In this document: in pieces, positions 34,632-43,700 of the stretch
Layout of the letters: every line of letters begins with the position of its first letter
How positions within the stretch are numbered: the first letter of the stretch is position 1
Source of the DNA: Prado023 sp963747335
GTDB taxonomy: Bacteria; Actinomycetota; Actinomycetes; S36-B12; CAIYMF01
DNA: 64,000 nucleotides
Assembly: GCA_963747335.1 (NCBI GenBank)
Contig: CAVVEV010000012.1
Span: 62,001 to 126,000 of the forward strand
Direction: 5' to 3'
The notes under the pieces: generated by a model
The model's input: the letters and a program-made list of their open reading frames with translations, nothing else
Told to the model about the DNA's origin: nothing
Databases searched by the model: none
Made by a program: the position numbers and the translations under genes

Positions 34632-36280
34632 TCAGCCGGAGGAGGAATCGGATCCGAGCGTGAGGGTCAGGTCCTGGGTGCCGGAGCCGCGCTGGACCGA
34701 GATGGCGACGTCGTCCCCGGGCTTCATCGAGCGGATGTCGACGATCAGCGACGTCGCGTCGGTGACGGGCTTGCCGTCGAACTCGACGATGATGTCGCCG
34801 GCCTCCAGGCCAGCAGCCTCCGCAGGCCCATCCGGGGTGATCTCCTGGACGCGCGCGCCCTCGCCCTGGTAGCTCTGGTCCAGCGACACCCCGATGATCG
34901 GCTTGGTGGACGTCCCGGTGTTGATCAGCTCCTCGCTGATGCGCGTCACCTGGTTGATCGGGATGGCGAAGCCCAGGCCGATGGAGCCGCTCTGGCCGGT
35001 GCCGTCGCCGAGCGTGGCGATCGCCGAGTTCACGCCGATCACCTCGCCAGCGGCATTGAGCAGCGCACCACCGGAGTTGCCGGGGTTGATCGCCGCATCG
35101 GTCTGGATCGCGTTGATGAACGATGTCGACCCCTGGCCACCGGCGGTCACCGGGCGGTTGAGCGCAGAGACGATGCCGGCCGTCACGGTGCCCTCGAGGC
35201 CCAGCGGCGAGCCGATCGCGATGGCGAGGTCGCCGACGACGACGCCATCGGAGTTGCCCAACACCGCCGTGGGCAGGCCCGTGGCGTCGACCTTCACGAC
35301 GGCGATGTCGTAGTTGGGGTCCCGTCCGACGATCGTGGCGTCGAGCTTGCGGCCGTCGGAGAAGTTGACAGTGATGTCCCCGCCGTCGGCGGCGCCCTCC
35401 ACGACGTGGTTGTTGGTCACGATGTAGCCGTTCTCACGGATCACGAACCCGGAGCCCGAGCCGGAGCCCTGCGCGCCGGTGACCTCGAGCGAGACCACCG
35501 CCGGGCTCACCGACTCAGCGATCGCGGCCACGGTGCCGTCCGGGCGCTCGGACTTGTCCGCGCCGGACTGGGGCAGGGCCACCGTGGTGGTGCTGGTGTC
35601 CGAGGAGGCCATCTGGGTCCCGGCGTACCCGCCGATCCCGCCGGCGAGCAGGCCCACGAGGCCGGCAGTGACGAGGATCAGACCAGTGCGCGACTTGGGG
35701 CCCTTCGGTCCGGACGTGGCTGCTGCGGTCGGCGGGGCGACCGGCGGGGCACCAGCCGCTGCGAAGGCCGTCGTGTCGTACTGCCAGGCGCCGCTGGCCG
35801 TCGGGTCGGCAGCGCTGCCGTATCCGTAGCCGGGCTGGCCCGGGTACACCGAGGTCTGCGTCTGCCACTCGGAACCGGGGGCGGGGGCGGTCGGGTAGCC
35901 CGCGGCCTGACCGGTCGGGTATCCCGCGGCCTGACCGGTCGGGTATCCGGCGCCGTACGCCGCGCCGGACCGGTCGGGTATCCGGCGCCGTACGCCGAGG
36001 GGCCGGTCGGGGCACCGTACGGGTTGTCCTGCGGGGCCTGCCACCCACTGGGGGTCGGCCATGCGTCGGGCGCCTGACCGGCCACAGGCTGGTGCGCGGC
36101 AGTTGCTGCAAGGTCGGGTGCCCCGCCATCCGGCGCGGGCACGGGGGCGGGATCGGTCCCGATGGGCGTGGCGTCCGGCTCGACCGCGGGCGCACCGTCG
36201 CCCTGCTGCCAACTGCCGTCATGCTGCCCGGGAGCCGGGTACTGGTCGGTCATGGGTACATCATCCTGTCTGATGGTCAT
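34632..36280 (-). pseudogene. htrA: HtrA/DegP-like trypsin-type serine protease with PDZ domain, frameshifted near 35965
   Basis: This is an envelope quality-control protease. The N terminus is a disordered Pro/Tyr/Gly-rich cytosolic region, then one membrane helix (LILVTAGLVGLLAGGIGGYA), a trypsin-like domain (His in VTNNHVVEG near 35407, Asp in NYDIAVVKV near 35308, Ser in NPGNSGGAL near 35073) and a PDZ domain. The frame breaks in the YGAGYPTGQAA repeats: one base is missing near 35962-35968, and restoring a C gives GGT CCG GCC GCG GCG TAC. Corrected length is 549 aa. TACGGT-N7 before ATG 36280 favours that start; ATG 36253 is an alternative. Probably intact in vivo. The sigE-rseA genes usually upstream are absent. 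Confidence 0.85.
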
Positions 36281-36507
36281 ATCCGAAACCGTAGGGGTCG
36301 CCCGTCAGGGGGCCGGCCGAGCATTGTCAGCGTTCGGTAATCCGGTCATCAACCCGCGGGACGGGGCACAGTCGGCCCGCGAACCACGGCTGGAACCGAC
36401 GTCGGTTGCCGCTGACCCGGACCTCGCCGCCGGCCCTGGTCCGAGCACGGGTGATCCGACGATTACGCTGTGCCCAGCCCAGAACCCCTGCGATGAAAGG
36501 CCCACCC

Positions 36508-37161
36508 ATGTGCGCCGCGGTCACGCCCCCCAATGCCACCAGCTGGAACTACGCCGAGTCCTGGCTCCCCGAGGATGACTTCGTCGCCGATGCGCGGGCC
36601 AAGGCCACCGAGCTCGGCTGCACGCCCATCGGCCGCGGCGGGGCCTCGGCGCTGACCATGATCGCCGCACTGCTCGACGCGCACGCAGTCGTGGAGGTCG
36701 GCACCGGCGCGGGCATCTCCGGGCTGGCCCTGCTGCGTGGGATGCGTGCCGACGGGATCCTGACCAGCGTGGACGTGGAGGCCGAGAACCAGCGGGTCGC
36801 CAAGGCGACGTTCGCCGCCGCCGGCATCAACCCCGCCCGCACGCGCCTGATCACCGGTCGGGCACTCGAGGTGCTGCCCCGGCTCACCGACGGCGGCTAC
36901 GACATCGTCTTCGTCGACGGGGAGAAGTCCGAGTACTCGGCGTACCTCGACGAGGCCGTCCGCCTGCTCCGCCCGGGCGGAGCGGTCGTGTTCGACAACG
37001 CGCTGTGGCACGACAAGGTCGCCGACCCCGCCCAGCGCGACCCCCAGACGATCGACCTGCGCGCCCTGGTCACCGCGATGCGCGACGACGAGCGGTTCAC
37101 CCCCAGCCTGCTGCCGGTCGGTGACGGCCTGCTGGTCGCGGTCCTGCGCCCCCGCAGCTGA
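36508..37161 (+). CDS. O-methyltransferase (methyltransferase family 3, Rv1220c-like)
   Basis: This 217-residue SAM-dependent enzyme belongs to the catechol/caffeoyl-CoA O-methyltransferase family. VVEVGTGAGISGLALL is motif I, YDIVFVDGEKSEY the metal-site motif, and LLRPGGAVVFDNALWHDKVAD follows. Conserved ASWNYAESWLPEDD-like N terminus (here TSWNYAESWLPEDD). ATG 36508 is preceded by GAAAGG; ATG 36493 is an alternative. TACGCT at 36466 is a likely -10. It is the neighbour of the sigE-rseA-htrA locus in Mycobacterium. Acceptor unknown. Confidence 0.85.
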   Translation: MCAAVTPPNATSWNYAESWLPEDDFVADARAKATELGCTPIGRGGASALTMIAALLDAHAVVEVGTGAGISGLALLRGMRADGILTSVDVEAENQRVAKATFAAAGINPARTRLITGRALEVLPRLTDGGYDIVFVDGEKSEYSAYLDEAVRLLRPGGAVVFDNALWHDKVADPAQRDPQTIDLRALVTAMRDDERFTPSLLPVGDGLLVAVLRPRS

Positions 37162-37224
37162 CCCGACGCCCTACCCTGGGGCGCCGGCCGACCAACCCCT
37201 GAGCCCTCCGGCCGCCTCCCCCAT

Positions 37225-37284
37225 GGGTGATCCATTCAGATGGGTGACCCCTGGCTCGGGTGATCCATTCAGATGGGTGACCCC
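37225..37284. repeat. 27-bp direct repeat, 33 bp apart
   Basis: GGGTGATCCATTCAGATGGG followed by TGACCCC occurs at 37225-37251 and 37258-37284. Each copy is also an imperfect palindrome (GGGTGATCCAT / ATGGGTGACCC). It lies between the convergent O-methyltransferase and pepA genes, so a terminator role is possible. Confidence 0.7.
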
Positions 37285-37372
37285 CTTGGCGCCGGCAACC
37301 CCTATGGATCGCCGCTGACAGGGGCGGCTGCAGCTGGGCGGCCGGGGCTGGGCGGCCGGGCGGGCGCGGCCC

Positions 37373-38993
37373 CTACCCTCGGGCGCCGGCTTCCAGCCAG
37401 CGCAGGAGCGCGCGGGCGCCGAAGCCGGTGCCGCCCTTGGGGAGGTCGTCGCGCTCGGCGTCCGAGCGCCCGACCCCGGCGATGTCGAGGTGGGCCCACG
37501 GCGTCGACCCGACGAAACGCGAGAGGAACAGCGCCGCGGTGATCGCCCCCGGGCCCGGTCCGGGCCGGGACTCGGCGTTGGCCTGGTCGGCGACCTCGGA
37601 GGAGATCAGCGGCGCATACTCGGCGTGCAGCGGCATCCGCCACATCGACTCCCCGGCTGCCTCACCGGCCTCCACGAGCCCGGCCGCGAGGGCGTCGGAG
37701 TTGCTGAACAGGGCAGCGTGGCGCCGGCCGAGGCCGAGCGTCGCTGCGCCGGTCAGGGTCGCGATGTCGACCACGACGTCAGCGGCCAGGTCGTTCACCG
37801 CGTAGTCCAGCCCGTCGCCCAGGACCAGACGTCCCTCGGCGTCGGTGTTGACCACCTCGCTGGTCAGGCCGCCGTGGTGGGTCACGACGTCGCCGGGGCG
37901 CGTCGCACCGGCACCGGGGAGGTTCTCGGCCAGGCACAGCAGGCCGGTGACCCGCAGCCCCGCCGGGGCTCGCTGCGCCAGCGCACCCATCACGGCGCAC
38001 ACGGCGGCCGCCCCGGACATGTCGGTCTTCATCGCCACCTGCATGTCCGGCGGCTTGAGCGACAGGCCTCCGGAGTCGAACGTGATCCCCTTGCCGACCA
38101 GCACCACGTGCCGGGCGTCCTGCGCTCCGTCTCCGGGCCACTCCAACTGGACCAGCCTCGGCGGCCGCACCGACCCCGCTCCGACCGCGACGAGCCCGCC
38201 GAACCCGTCGCGGGCGAGCTCGTCCTCGTCGAGCACCCGGATGGTCAGGCCCGACGCGTCAGCGACCTCGTGGGCCTGTCCGACCATCCACTGCGGATCC
38301 TTGATGTTCGGTGGGGTGTGGATCAGGACCCGGGCGCCCAGGGTCGCACCGGCGTGCGCCCGACCCGCGTCGATCGCCTGTCGGCCAACCACGACATCGC
38401 TGACAGCCAGCCGCACGCGTGCCGGCGGTCCCGGCGCCGGGGTGCTCGACCAGGTCGGGGGCGCAGTGGCCAGGAACAGGCCCTCGGTGAAGGCCCGCAG
38501 GGCCACCTCGTCGAGCCCGCGAGTCGCGAGGACCAGGACCTCGTCGGTGCCCCGGACCCGACGCGCCGCTGCCGCAGCGGACCGGCGCACCTCAGTGGGC
38601 GTCCCGGAGCCGAGGCCCAGGGCCAGGACCGAGGCCGGCTCGTCACGCTCCAGGTCGATCCAGACGGCCTCGGACCGGGCCCCGGAGGCGTGCGTGCGGC
38701 TCAGCCGACGGGGCAGGTCCACGCCCCAGTGCGCGAGGAGATCGACGACTGGCTGGTCGACCCGCACCGGTTGGTCGGGACCCGCCGCCGGGTGCACGCC
38801 GATGATGACCACGCCCGGGCCAGGCGGGGAGCCCTCCTCCGGTCCGCCGGGGGTGCCACGGAGAGCGTCGCCGGGGAGTGCCGCCGGGGAGGCCCGCGGG
38901 GAGGAGATCGGCCGACGACTCAGGGGGGCCGCCGCGGGGATCCGCGAACGGATCGCCTACCGCCTCGACGATCAGGTCTGGCAGTGACGGCAC
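37373..38993 (-). pseudogene. pepA: Leucyl aminopeptidase (M17), frameshifted near 38875
   Basis: This is a cytosolic di-zinc aminopeptidase. The catalytic domain shows VGKGITFDSGGLSLKP, MKTDMSGAAAV and the M17 signature NTDAEGRL. The N-terminal part begins PSLPDLIVEAVGDPFADP in another frame. Removing one C from CCCC at 38873-38876 joins the two frames through GGTPGDALRGTPGGPEEG. GTG at 38993 follows GGGGAGG at 5 nt and gives a corrected length of 539 aa, normal for the family. The insertion is in a homopolymer, so a sequence error is more likely than real loss. Gene symbol follows family usage. Confidence 0.82.
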
Positions 38994-39079
38994 GCAAGCC
39001 TCCCCACAACGATGCGGACCCCGCAACCGTACCGCCCGTGGGCAGTCCGGTGCGGGGTCCGCAACGAGGATTGGTGCGC

Positions 39080-39247
39080 TCAGCCAGCGACCGTCGTCAA
39101 CTGCGTGCCGAGGTCGCGGGCCTCGTCCGCGTTGAGCTCGACGACAAGACGACCGCCGCCCTCGAGCGGGACCCGCATCACGATGCCGCGCCCCTCCTTG
39201 GTGACCTCCATCGGGCCGTCACCTGTCCGTGGCTTCATGGCCGCCAT
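39080..39247 (-). CDS. DUF3117 small protein
   Basis: This 55-residue protein was found by reading the gap before pepA: it begins MAAMKPRTGDGPMEVTKEGR and ends LGTQLTTVAG, a near-invariant actinobacterial family (Rv1211). Function unknown. AGGGGA lies 6-8 nt before the ATG at 39247, a good ribosome site. Its position between pepA and the DivIVA/LOG genes fits the conserved neighbourhood. Confidence 0.9.
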   Translation of the reverse strand: MAAMKPRTGDGPMEVTKEGRGIVMRVPLEGGGRLVVELNADEARDLGTQLTTVAG

Positions 39248-39361
39248 CGCAGTCCCCTCTCAGTGGCCGGCCCCTGAACGCGGGCCGCTGTGCCCCATTA
39301 TCCCCCATGAACGGCGTGTCGCAGGACACAATCGAGGAGCGTTCGGGCAGATTCGGCAAGT

Positions 39362-39826
39362 TCAGGGTGTGCTGCCGAGCTGGCCGGATTCGACCATGCG
39401 CGCGAACCTGCGAAGCGAGCTCACGACCCCAGCGGCGAACACCGGACCCACAACGGCGAACCCGGCCCGCCCGACCCGGCCCAGCGGGAGCTCGAGCTCC
39501 TCGCGCCAGACGAACCGGCTGCGCCCGCCGGGCAGGGCGAGCACCTCGAAGATGCCGGGCCCGCGCACCACCCGACCGGTGTGCAGCACGCGCACCAACC
39601 TGGGCGGCTCCCACTCGGTGATCTCCATCGTGTCCAGGAAGCCGACTCGACCCACGCCGGTGAAGGCGCTGATCCGGCCGCCCACGCCCTGCGCCGGGCC
39701 GTCGGACCACACACGTGTGCCCAGCATCCACTGGCCCTGGGTCGGCCAGTCGGTGAGAGCGGCGAACACTCTCTCGGGCGGGGCGTCGACGAGGACGTCG
39801 CGAACCAGGTGGCGTCGGCCGGTCAC
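39362..39826 (-). CDS. SRPBCC family protein
   Basis: This 154-residue helix-grip protein has RDVLVDAPPERVFAALTDWP at the N terminus, FLDTMEITEWEPPRLVRVLH in the middle and a long C-terminal helix (VSSLRRFARMVESG), as in polyketide cyclase/START-like lipid-binding proteins. Ligand unknown. GTG at 39826 overlaps the DivIVA-like stop as GTGA, so it is translationally coupled to that gene. Confidence 0.8.
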   Translation of the reverse strand: MTGRRHLVRDVLVDAPPERVFAALTDWPTQGQWMLGTRVWSDGPAQGVGGRISAFTGVGRVGFLDTMEITEWEPPRLVRVLHTGRVVRGPGIFEVLALPGGRSRFVWREELELPLGRVGRAGFAVVGPVFAAGVVSSLRRFARMVESGQLGSTP

Positions 39827-40434
39827 AGGTGGGACTCCCGGACGAATTGGGCGGTGGGGGTGGCGGTGGCGGTGGGCGCGTCCGCCGAGTCGACCGGGCC
39901 GGTACCCAGCGGGTCGGGGTCGAGGGCCGCCGGGGCGGTGGTGGTGACCGCAGCGTCCAGGCCCCCCGGGTCGGTGGTCCCCGGGGCGGTGGCCGACAGG
40001 TCGGGGGTCGACAGGTCGGGGGTCGACAGGTCGGGGGTCGACAGGTCGGGGGTCGACGGGGCCGAGGCATCCGAAGGGGCGGAAGCCTCCGGGTCGGCTC
40101 CAGCCGGGGAGCGGTCAGCCGCGGCGGCCGTGGGCACCGGGGCGCCACCGAGTGCGGCCACCACGCGCTGGAGGTCGGCGATCCGCGTGTCGCGCTCGGC
40201 CAGCGCCTGACGGGTGTCGTCCAGAACGCGGTCCACCTCCTCCATCCGGTAGCCGCGCAGGGCGACGGCGAACCGGACTTCAGCGAGGTCCTGGGGGCTG
40301 ACGCCGTCCCGCGCCGACCACGCCAGGGACCGGGAGCCGACCGGGTCGTCGGCGATCAGCGGCCGGTCACGCACCACGAGCACAGCGATCCCCGCCACCA
40401 CCACGATGGCCACGACGACGAAGAGTGCGAGCAC
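39823..40434 (-). CDS. Membrane-anchored DivIVA-like protein
   Basis: This 203-residue protein starts with a membrane helix (VLALFVVVAIVVVAGIAVLVV) and then has a DivIVA-like coiled coil (VRFAVALRGYRMEEVDRVLD, RQALAERDTRIADLQRV). A disordered tail follows with five STPDL repeats coded by a 15-bp tandem repeat (about 39985-40060). It matches Rv1209-type proteins in order and layout; a role in cell-envelope growth or division is inferred. GTG at 40434 gives an N terminus starting at the helix; CAGGAT lies 7 nt upstream. Confidence 0.75.
   Translation of the reverse strand: MLALFVVVAIVVVAGIAVLVVRDRPLIADDPVGSRSLAWSARDGVSPQDLAEVRFAVALRGYRMEEVDRVLDDTRQALAERDTRIADLQRVVAALGGAPVPTAAAADRSPAGADPEASAPSDASAPSTPDLSTPDLSTPDLSTPDLSATAPGTTDPGGLDAAVTTTAPAALDPDPLGTGPVDSADAPTATATPTAQFVRESHL
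39985..40060. repeat. 15-bp tandem repeat within the DivIVA-like gene
   Basis: GTCGACAGGTCGGGG is repeated four to five times in frame, coding for STPDL units. Copy number may vary between strains. Confidence 0.8.
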
Positions 40435-40507
40435 GTCGCCGATCCTGCCACGGGTCCCCGCCGGCGGCAGCAGTTCACCCCATCCGGGGGCCGCCCATGA
40501 TCGCGAT

Positions 40508-40583
40508 CCCATCCAACTTCCGGGCCGAACTCGCGCCTGGAACTTGACGCGAACCACGAACGGCGCCCGAGACTTGGATCAAG
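40508..40583. repeat. Intergenic inverted-repeat family 1 copy
   Basis: CCCATCCAACTTCCGGGC at the left and GAGACTTGGATCAAGTCCCC at the right, with GGAACTTGACGCGAACC between. It is a diverged member of the family seen at 15.8-16.0, 19.3 and 59.6 kb and lies between the LOG and DivIVA-like genes. Confidence 0.6.
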
Positions 40584-40607
40584 TCCCCGGGACAGGGGGG
40601 CGCTGGG

Positions 40608-41633
40608 TCAGGTGCCGTCTGTGAGCGAGACGTCGAAGGGCGGGGTCTCGCCGAGCGGGTGGCTGGCAGCCCGCGCCAGCTCGGCGTCACGCAGGATCGC
40701 CACGACCTCCTCCGGGTCATCGGTGATGTGGATCAGGTCGAGGTCGGTCGGCGAGATCTTGCCGTCGGCGTGCATCGTGGCTCGCAGCCAGTCGACCAGG
40801 CCCGACCAGTACTGCGAGCCGACCAGGATGATCGGGAAGGTCGTGACCTTGCCGGTCTGGACCAGCGTCAGCGCCTCGAACAGCTCGTCGATCGTGCCGA
40901 AGCCGCCGGGGAACACCACGAACCCCTGGGCGTACTTGACGAACATCATCTTGCGCGCGAAGAAGTAGCGGAAGTTGACACCGAGGTCGACCCACTCGTT
41001 CATGCCCTGCTCGAAGGGAAGCTCGATGCCCAGTCCGACCGACGTGCCCTCGGCCTCCCACGCGCCGCGGTTGGCCGCGGCCATGATGCCCGGCCCGCCC
41101 CCGGTGATGACCGCGAATCCGGCCTCGACGAGCAGCTCGGCGGTGCGCCTGGCCTGCGCGTACTCGGGGTGGTCCTCCGGTGTGCGCGCGGACCCGAACA
41201 CGCTGATGGCAGGACCAAGCTTGGCCAGGGCGCCGAAGCCCTCGACGAACTCGGCCTGGATGCGCAGGACCCGCCAGGGATCGGTGTGCACCCAGTCGCC
41301 CGAGTCGCGGGAGTCCAGAAGGCGCTGGTCGGTGGTCGAGACGCTGATCTGCTCGCGGCGCAGGACGACCGGGCCCTTGGTCCGCGGCGCCGAGGGGTGA
41401 GCCGGCGGACCGGCAGCCGGTCCTGGCGGGGCGCCCGGAGCGGGAGGCCCGAGCGAAGTCGGGGCGGGGTTGTCGCCGGGGGCCGGGGTGTCAGCGGGAG
41501 CCGGGGCCGCGGCGGCGGGGGTCGGGGCGGCGGAGGTGGGATCCGTCGGGCCCATCGGTCCGGGTGCCGTCGGCGGCTCCGGATCCGTCATGCCCATCGG
41601 TCCGGGGCCGGTCGGCGGGGTGGGGGTGTCCAT
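40608..41633 (-). CDS. LOG family protein (TIGR00730), putative nucleotide 5'-monophosphate phosphoribohydrolase
   Basis: This 341-residue protein carries the lysine-decarboxylase-like Rossmann motif GGGPGIMAAANRGA and the active-site motif FPGGFGTIDELFEALTLVQ (PGGxGTxxE), the marks of LOG enzymes that release cytokinin or related bases from nucleotide monophosphates. The physiological role in bacteria is uncertain. The first 90 residues are Pro/Ala/Gly-rich and disordered. ATG at 41633 follows TACCGT-N7, a leaderless pattern. Rv1205 is the probable mycobacterial counterpart. Confidence 0.87.
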   Translation of the reverse strand: MDTPTPPTGPGPMGMTDPEPPTAPGPMGPTDPTSAAPTPAAAAPAPADTPAPGDNPAPTSLGPPAPGAPPGPAAGPPAHPSAPRTKGPVVLRREQISVSTTDQRLLDSRDSGDWVHTDPWRVLRIQAEFVEGFGALAKLGPAISVFGSARTPEDHPEYAQARRTAELLVEAGFAVITGGGPGIMAAANRGAWEAEGTSVGLGIELPFEQGMNEWVDLGVNFRYFFARKMMFVKYAQGFVVFPGGFGTIDELFEALTLVQTGKVTTFPIILVGSQYWSGLVDWLRATMHADGKISPTDLDLIHITDDPEEVVAILRDAELARAASHPLGETPPFDVSLTDGT

Positions 41634-41706
41634 ACCCGACACGGTAGCCACGCACCCCCGCGGACGGCGCCCGGAGGCGCGACCTGCGCGTGCGCCCCAT
41701 CTCGAC

Positions 41707-41756
41707 TTGACAGGACATCTGGTTTACTGTTCACTCAATCTTGTTGACCACTCAAC
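41707..41756 (+). promoter_or_regulatory. yceI promoter and palindromic operator
   Basis: TTGACA (41707-41712) is followed after 17 nt by TTCACT. GTTGACCACTCAAC (41743-41756) is a palindrome with arms GTTGA/TCAAC, a common type of MarR-family operator. The gene has AAGGAG before its ATG at 41777. Confidence 0.5.
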
Positions 41757-41776
41757 TACTAACCCAAGGAGAAGCT

Positions 41777-42322
41777 ATGAGCGACTACACCGACTACAAC
41801 GGCACCTGGACGATCGACGCGAGCCACAGCCGCGTGGGCTTCGTCGCCCGCCACGCGATGGTGACCAAGGTCCGCGGCGCGTTCGAGGACGTCGCCGGCA
41901 CCATCGTCATCGACGCCGCCAACCCCAGCGGCTCCACCGCCTCGGTGGCCGTGCAACTGGCCTCGGTGAACACCGGTTCCGCCGACCGCGACGCACACCT
42001 GCGCAGCCCCGACTTCTTCGACGTCGAGGTCAACAAGGAGATGACCTTCGCCACCACCGGCCTCAAGCAGGACGGGGACGAGTTCGTCCTGCTCGGCGAC
42101 CTCACGATCAAGGGTGTCACCCGCCCCATCGAGATCGAGTTCGAGCCGACCGGTGTGGCCACCGACCCCTTCGGCAACGTCCGCGCCGGGTTCGAGGGTG
42201 AGGCGGAGCTGTCCCGCAAGGACTTCGGCCTGGTCTGGAACGTCGCGCTCGAGGCCGGCGGCGTGCTGGTCAGCGACAAGATCAAGATCCAGCTCGACGT
42301 CTCGGCGATCAAGACCGCCTGA
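41777..42322 (+). CDS. YceI family protein
   Basis: This 181-residue lipocalin-like protein binds an isoprenoid in known homologues. TWTIDASHSRVGFVARHAMVTKVRGAFEDVAG and the SPDFFDVEVNKEMTFATTG region are family hallmarks, with the late DFGLVWN. No signal peptide is present, so it is cytosolic here. ATG at 41777 follows AAGGAG. The upstream region carries a TTGACA promoter and a palindrome, so expression is probably repressor-controlled. Confidence 0.9.
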   Translation: MSDYTDYNGTWTIDASHSRVGFVARHAMVTKVRGAFEDVAGTIVIDAANPSGSTASVAVQLASVNTGSADRDAHLRSPDFFDVEVNKEMTFATTGLKQDGDEFVLLGDLTIKGVTRPIEIEFEPTGVATDPFGNVRAGFEGEAELSRKDFGLVWNVALEAGGVLVSDKIKIQLDVSAIKTA

Positions 42323-42351
42323 CCCACGCCTGACCTTCGCGCCACACGGCA

Positions 42352-42415
42352 GACCCTCCCGTTCTGCTCAGAACCTCCCGGAGTTCCGGGAGGGTCCGAG
42401 CACAACGGGAGGGTC
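42352..42415. terminator. Bidirectional two-tier hairpin between yceI and dapE
   Basis: GACCCTCCCGTTCTGCTC (42352-42369) pairs with GAGCACAACGGGAGGGTC (42398-42415), one mismatch, and an inner hairpin CCTCCCGGA/TCCGGGAGG lies between. The two genes converge here, so it can terminate both. Confidence 0.75.
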
Positions 42416-42470
42416 GCTGCGATTCGGGCGGGAACCAAGGGCGCTGCCGACCGGCCATCGCCCGTCGTGG

Positions 42471-43644
42471 TCAGCTCGACGCGACCCCACGCGCCGGCGT
42501 CATCCGGTTCGGCCACCCCTGTCCCACTGGCGGCGCTGCGCCACCGGTGGCCCACGGGTCCGCCGCCGGGAGGGGCGCCACGAGCCAGGCGCGCATGACC
42601 TCGAAGGTCGAGCGCACCTGGTCGGTCGGGACGTACTCCTCGCGCGTGTGGGCCAGCGACGGATCCCCCGGACCGTAGTTGACGGCCGGGATCCCCAGCG
42701 CGGTGAAGCGCGCCACGTCGGTCCAGCCGAACTTGGGCCGCGGCGTGCACCCGGTGACCTCCAGGAACGCCTGTGCCGCCGGCTGCGACAGCCCGGGCAG
42801 CGCGCCTGCCGCGACGTCCACCACCCGCACGTCGAACCCCTCGAAGATCGTCTCGACGTGTCGCGCCGCAAGTTCCGGGGTCAGCGAGGGGGCGAAGCGG
42901 TAGTTGACGATGACGACGCACTCATCCGGGATCACGTTGCCGGCCACCCCGCCGGAGATGCCCACCGCGTTGAGACCCTCGCGGTACTCCAGGCCGTCGA
43001 TGACCACCCGGGACGCCTGGTACTCGGCCAGACGTGCGAGGACGTCAGCGGCCGAGTGGATGGCGTTGCGCCCCAGCCAGGAGCGCGCGCTGTGGCTGCG
43101 CCGACCGGCCAGGTGGATCTCGGCCCGCAGGGTTCCCTGACAGCCGGCCTCGACGCCGGCGTCCGACGGCTCCATCAGGACGGCGAAGTCGCCGGCGAGC
43201 AGGTCCGGGCGGGTCGCGGCCAACCGCTTGAGCCCGTTGTAGCGCTCCTCGATCTCCTCGGCCTCGTAGAAGACGTAGGTGATGTCGCGGGTCGGCGCGT
43301 CGACGAGCGCCGCCAGGCGCCAGGGCGACGGCCACCCCGCCCTTCATGTCGCAGGACCCCAGGCCGACCAGGCGCTCCTCGTCGCCGACGGTCTCGATGT
43401 GGTGCGGCAGGTTGTTCGCCTCGGGCACGGTGTCGATGTGCCCGCAGATGAGCACCCGATCGGGCAGGCCCAGGTTGGTGCGGGCGACCAGCGTGTTGCC
43501 GTCGCGCTCGACCGTCAGGTGCGCGACTCCGGCGAGCGCCTCCTCGATGGCATCGGCGATGGCGTCCTCGCTGCGGCTCTCGCTGGGGATGTCCACGAGG
43601 TCGCCGAGCAGGGCGATGATGTCGCCGGTGGGGTCCAGTGCCAT
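42471..43644 (-). pseudogene. dapE: Succinyl-diaminopimelate desuccinylase, frameshifted near 43320
   Basis: This M20 metallopeptidase removes succinate from N-succinyl-L,L-diaminopimelate in lysine/meso-DAP synthesis. ICGHIDTVP and GSCDMKGGVAVAL are in the first frame; EPSDAGVEAGCQGTLRAEIH and the dimerisation and metal regions are in the second. Removing one G at about 43320 joins them (GCC CTG CGC CTG GCG GCG). Corrected length 390 aa. ATG at 43644. Divergent from dapD with 56 nt between starts. As the pathway makes an essential cell-wall component and dapD/dapC are intact, a sequence error is likely. Confidence 0.88.
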
Positions 43645-43700
43645 GAGGGTCTCCAGTGCGTGGGATGCGATGTCGGGGTGCTGCCCTACGCTACCGACCC

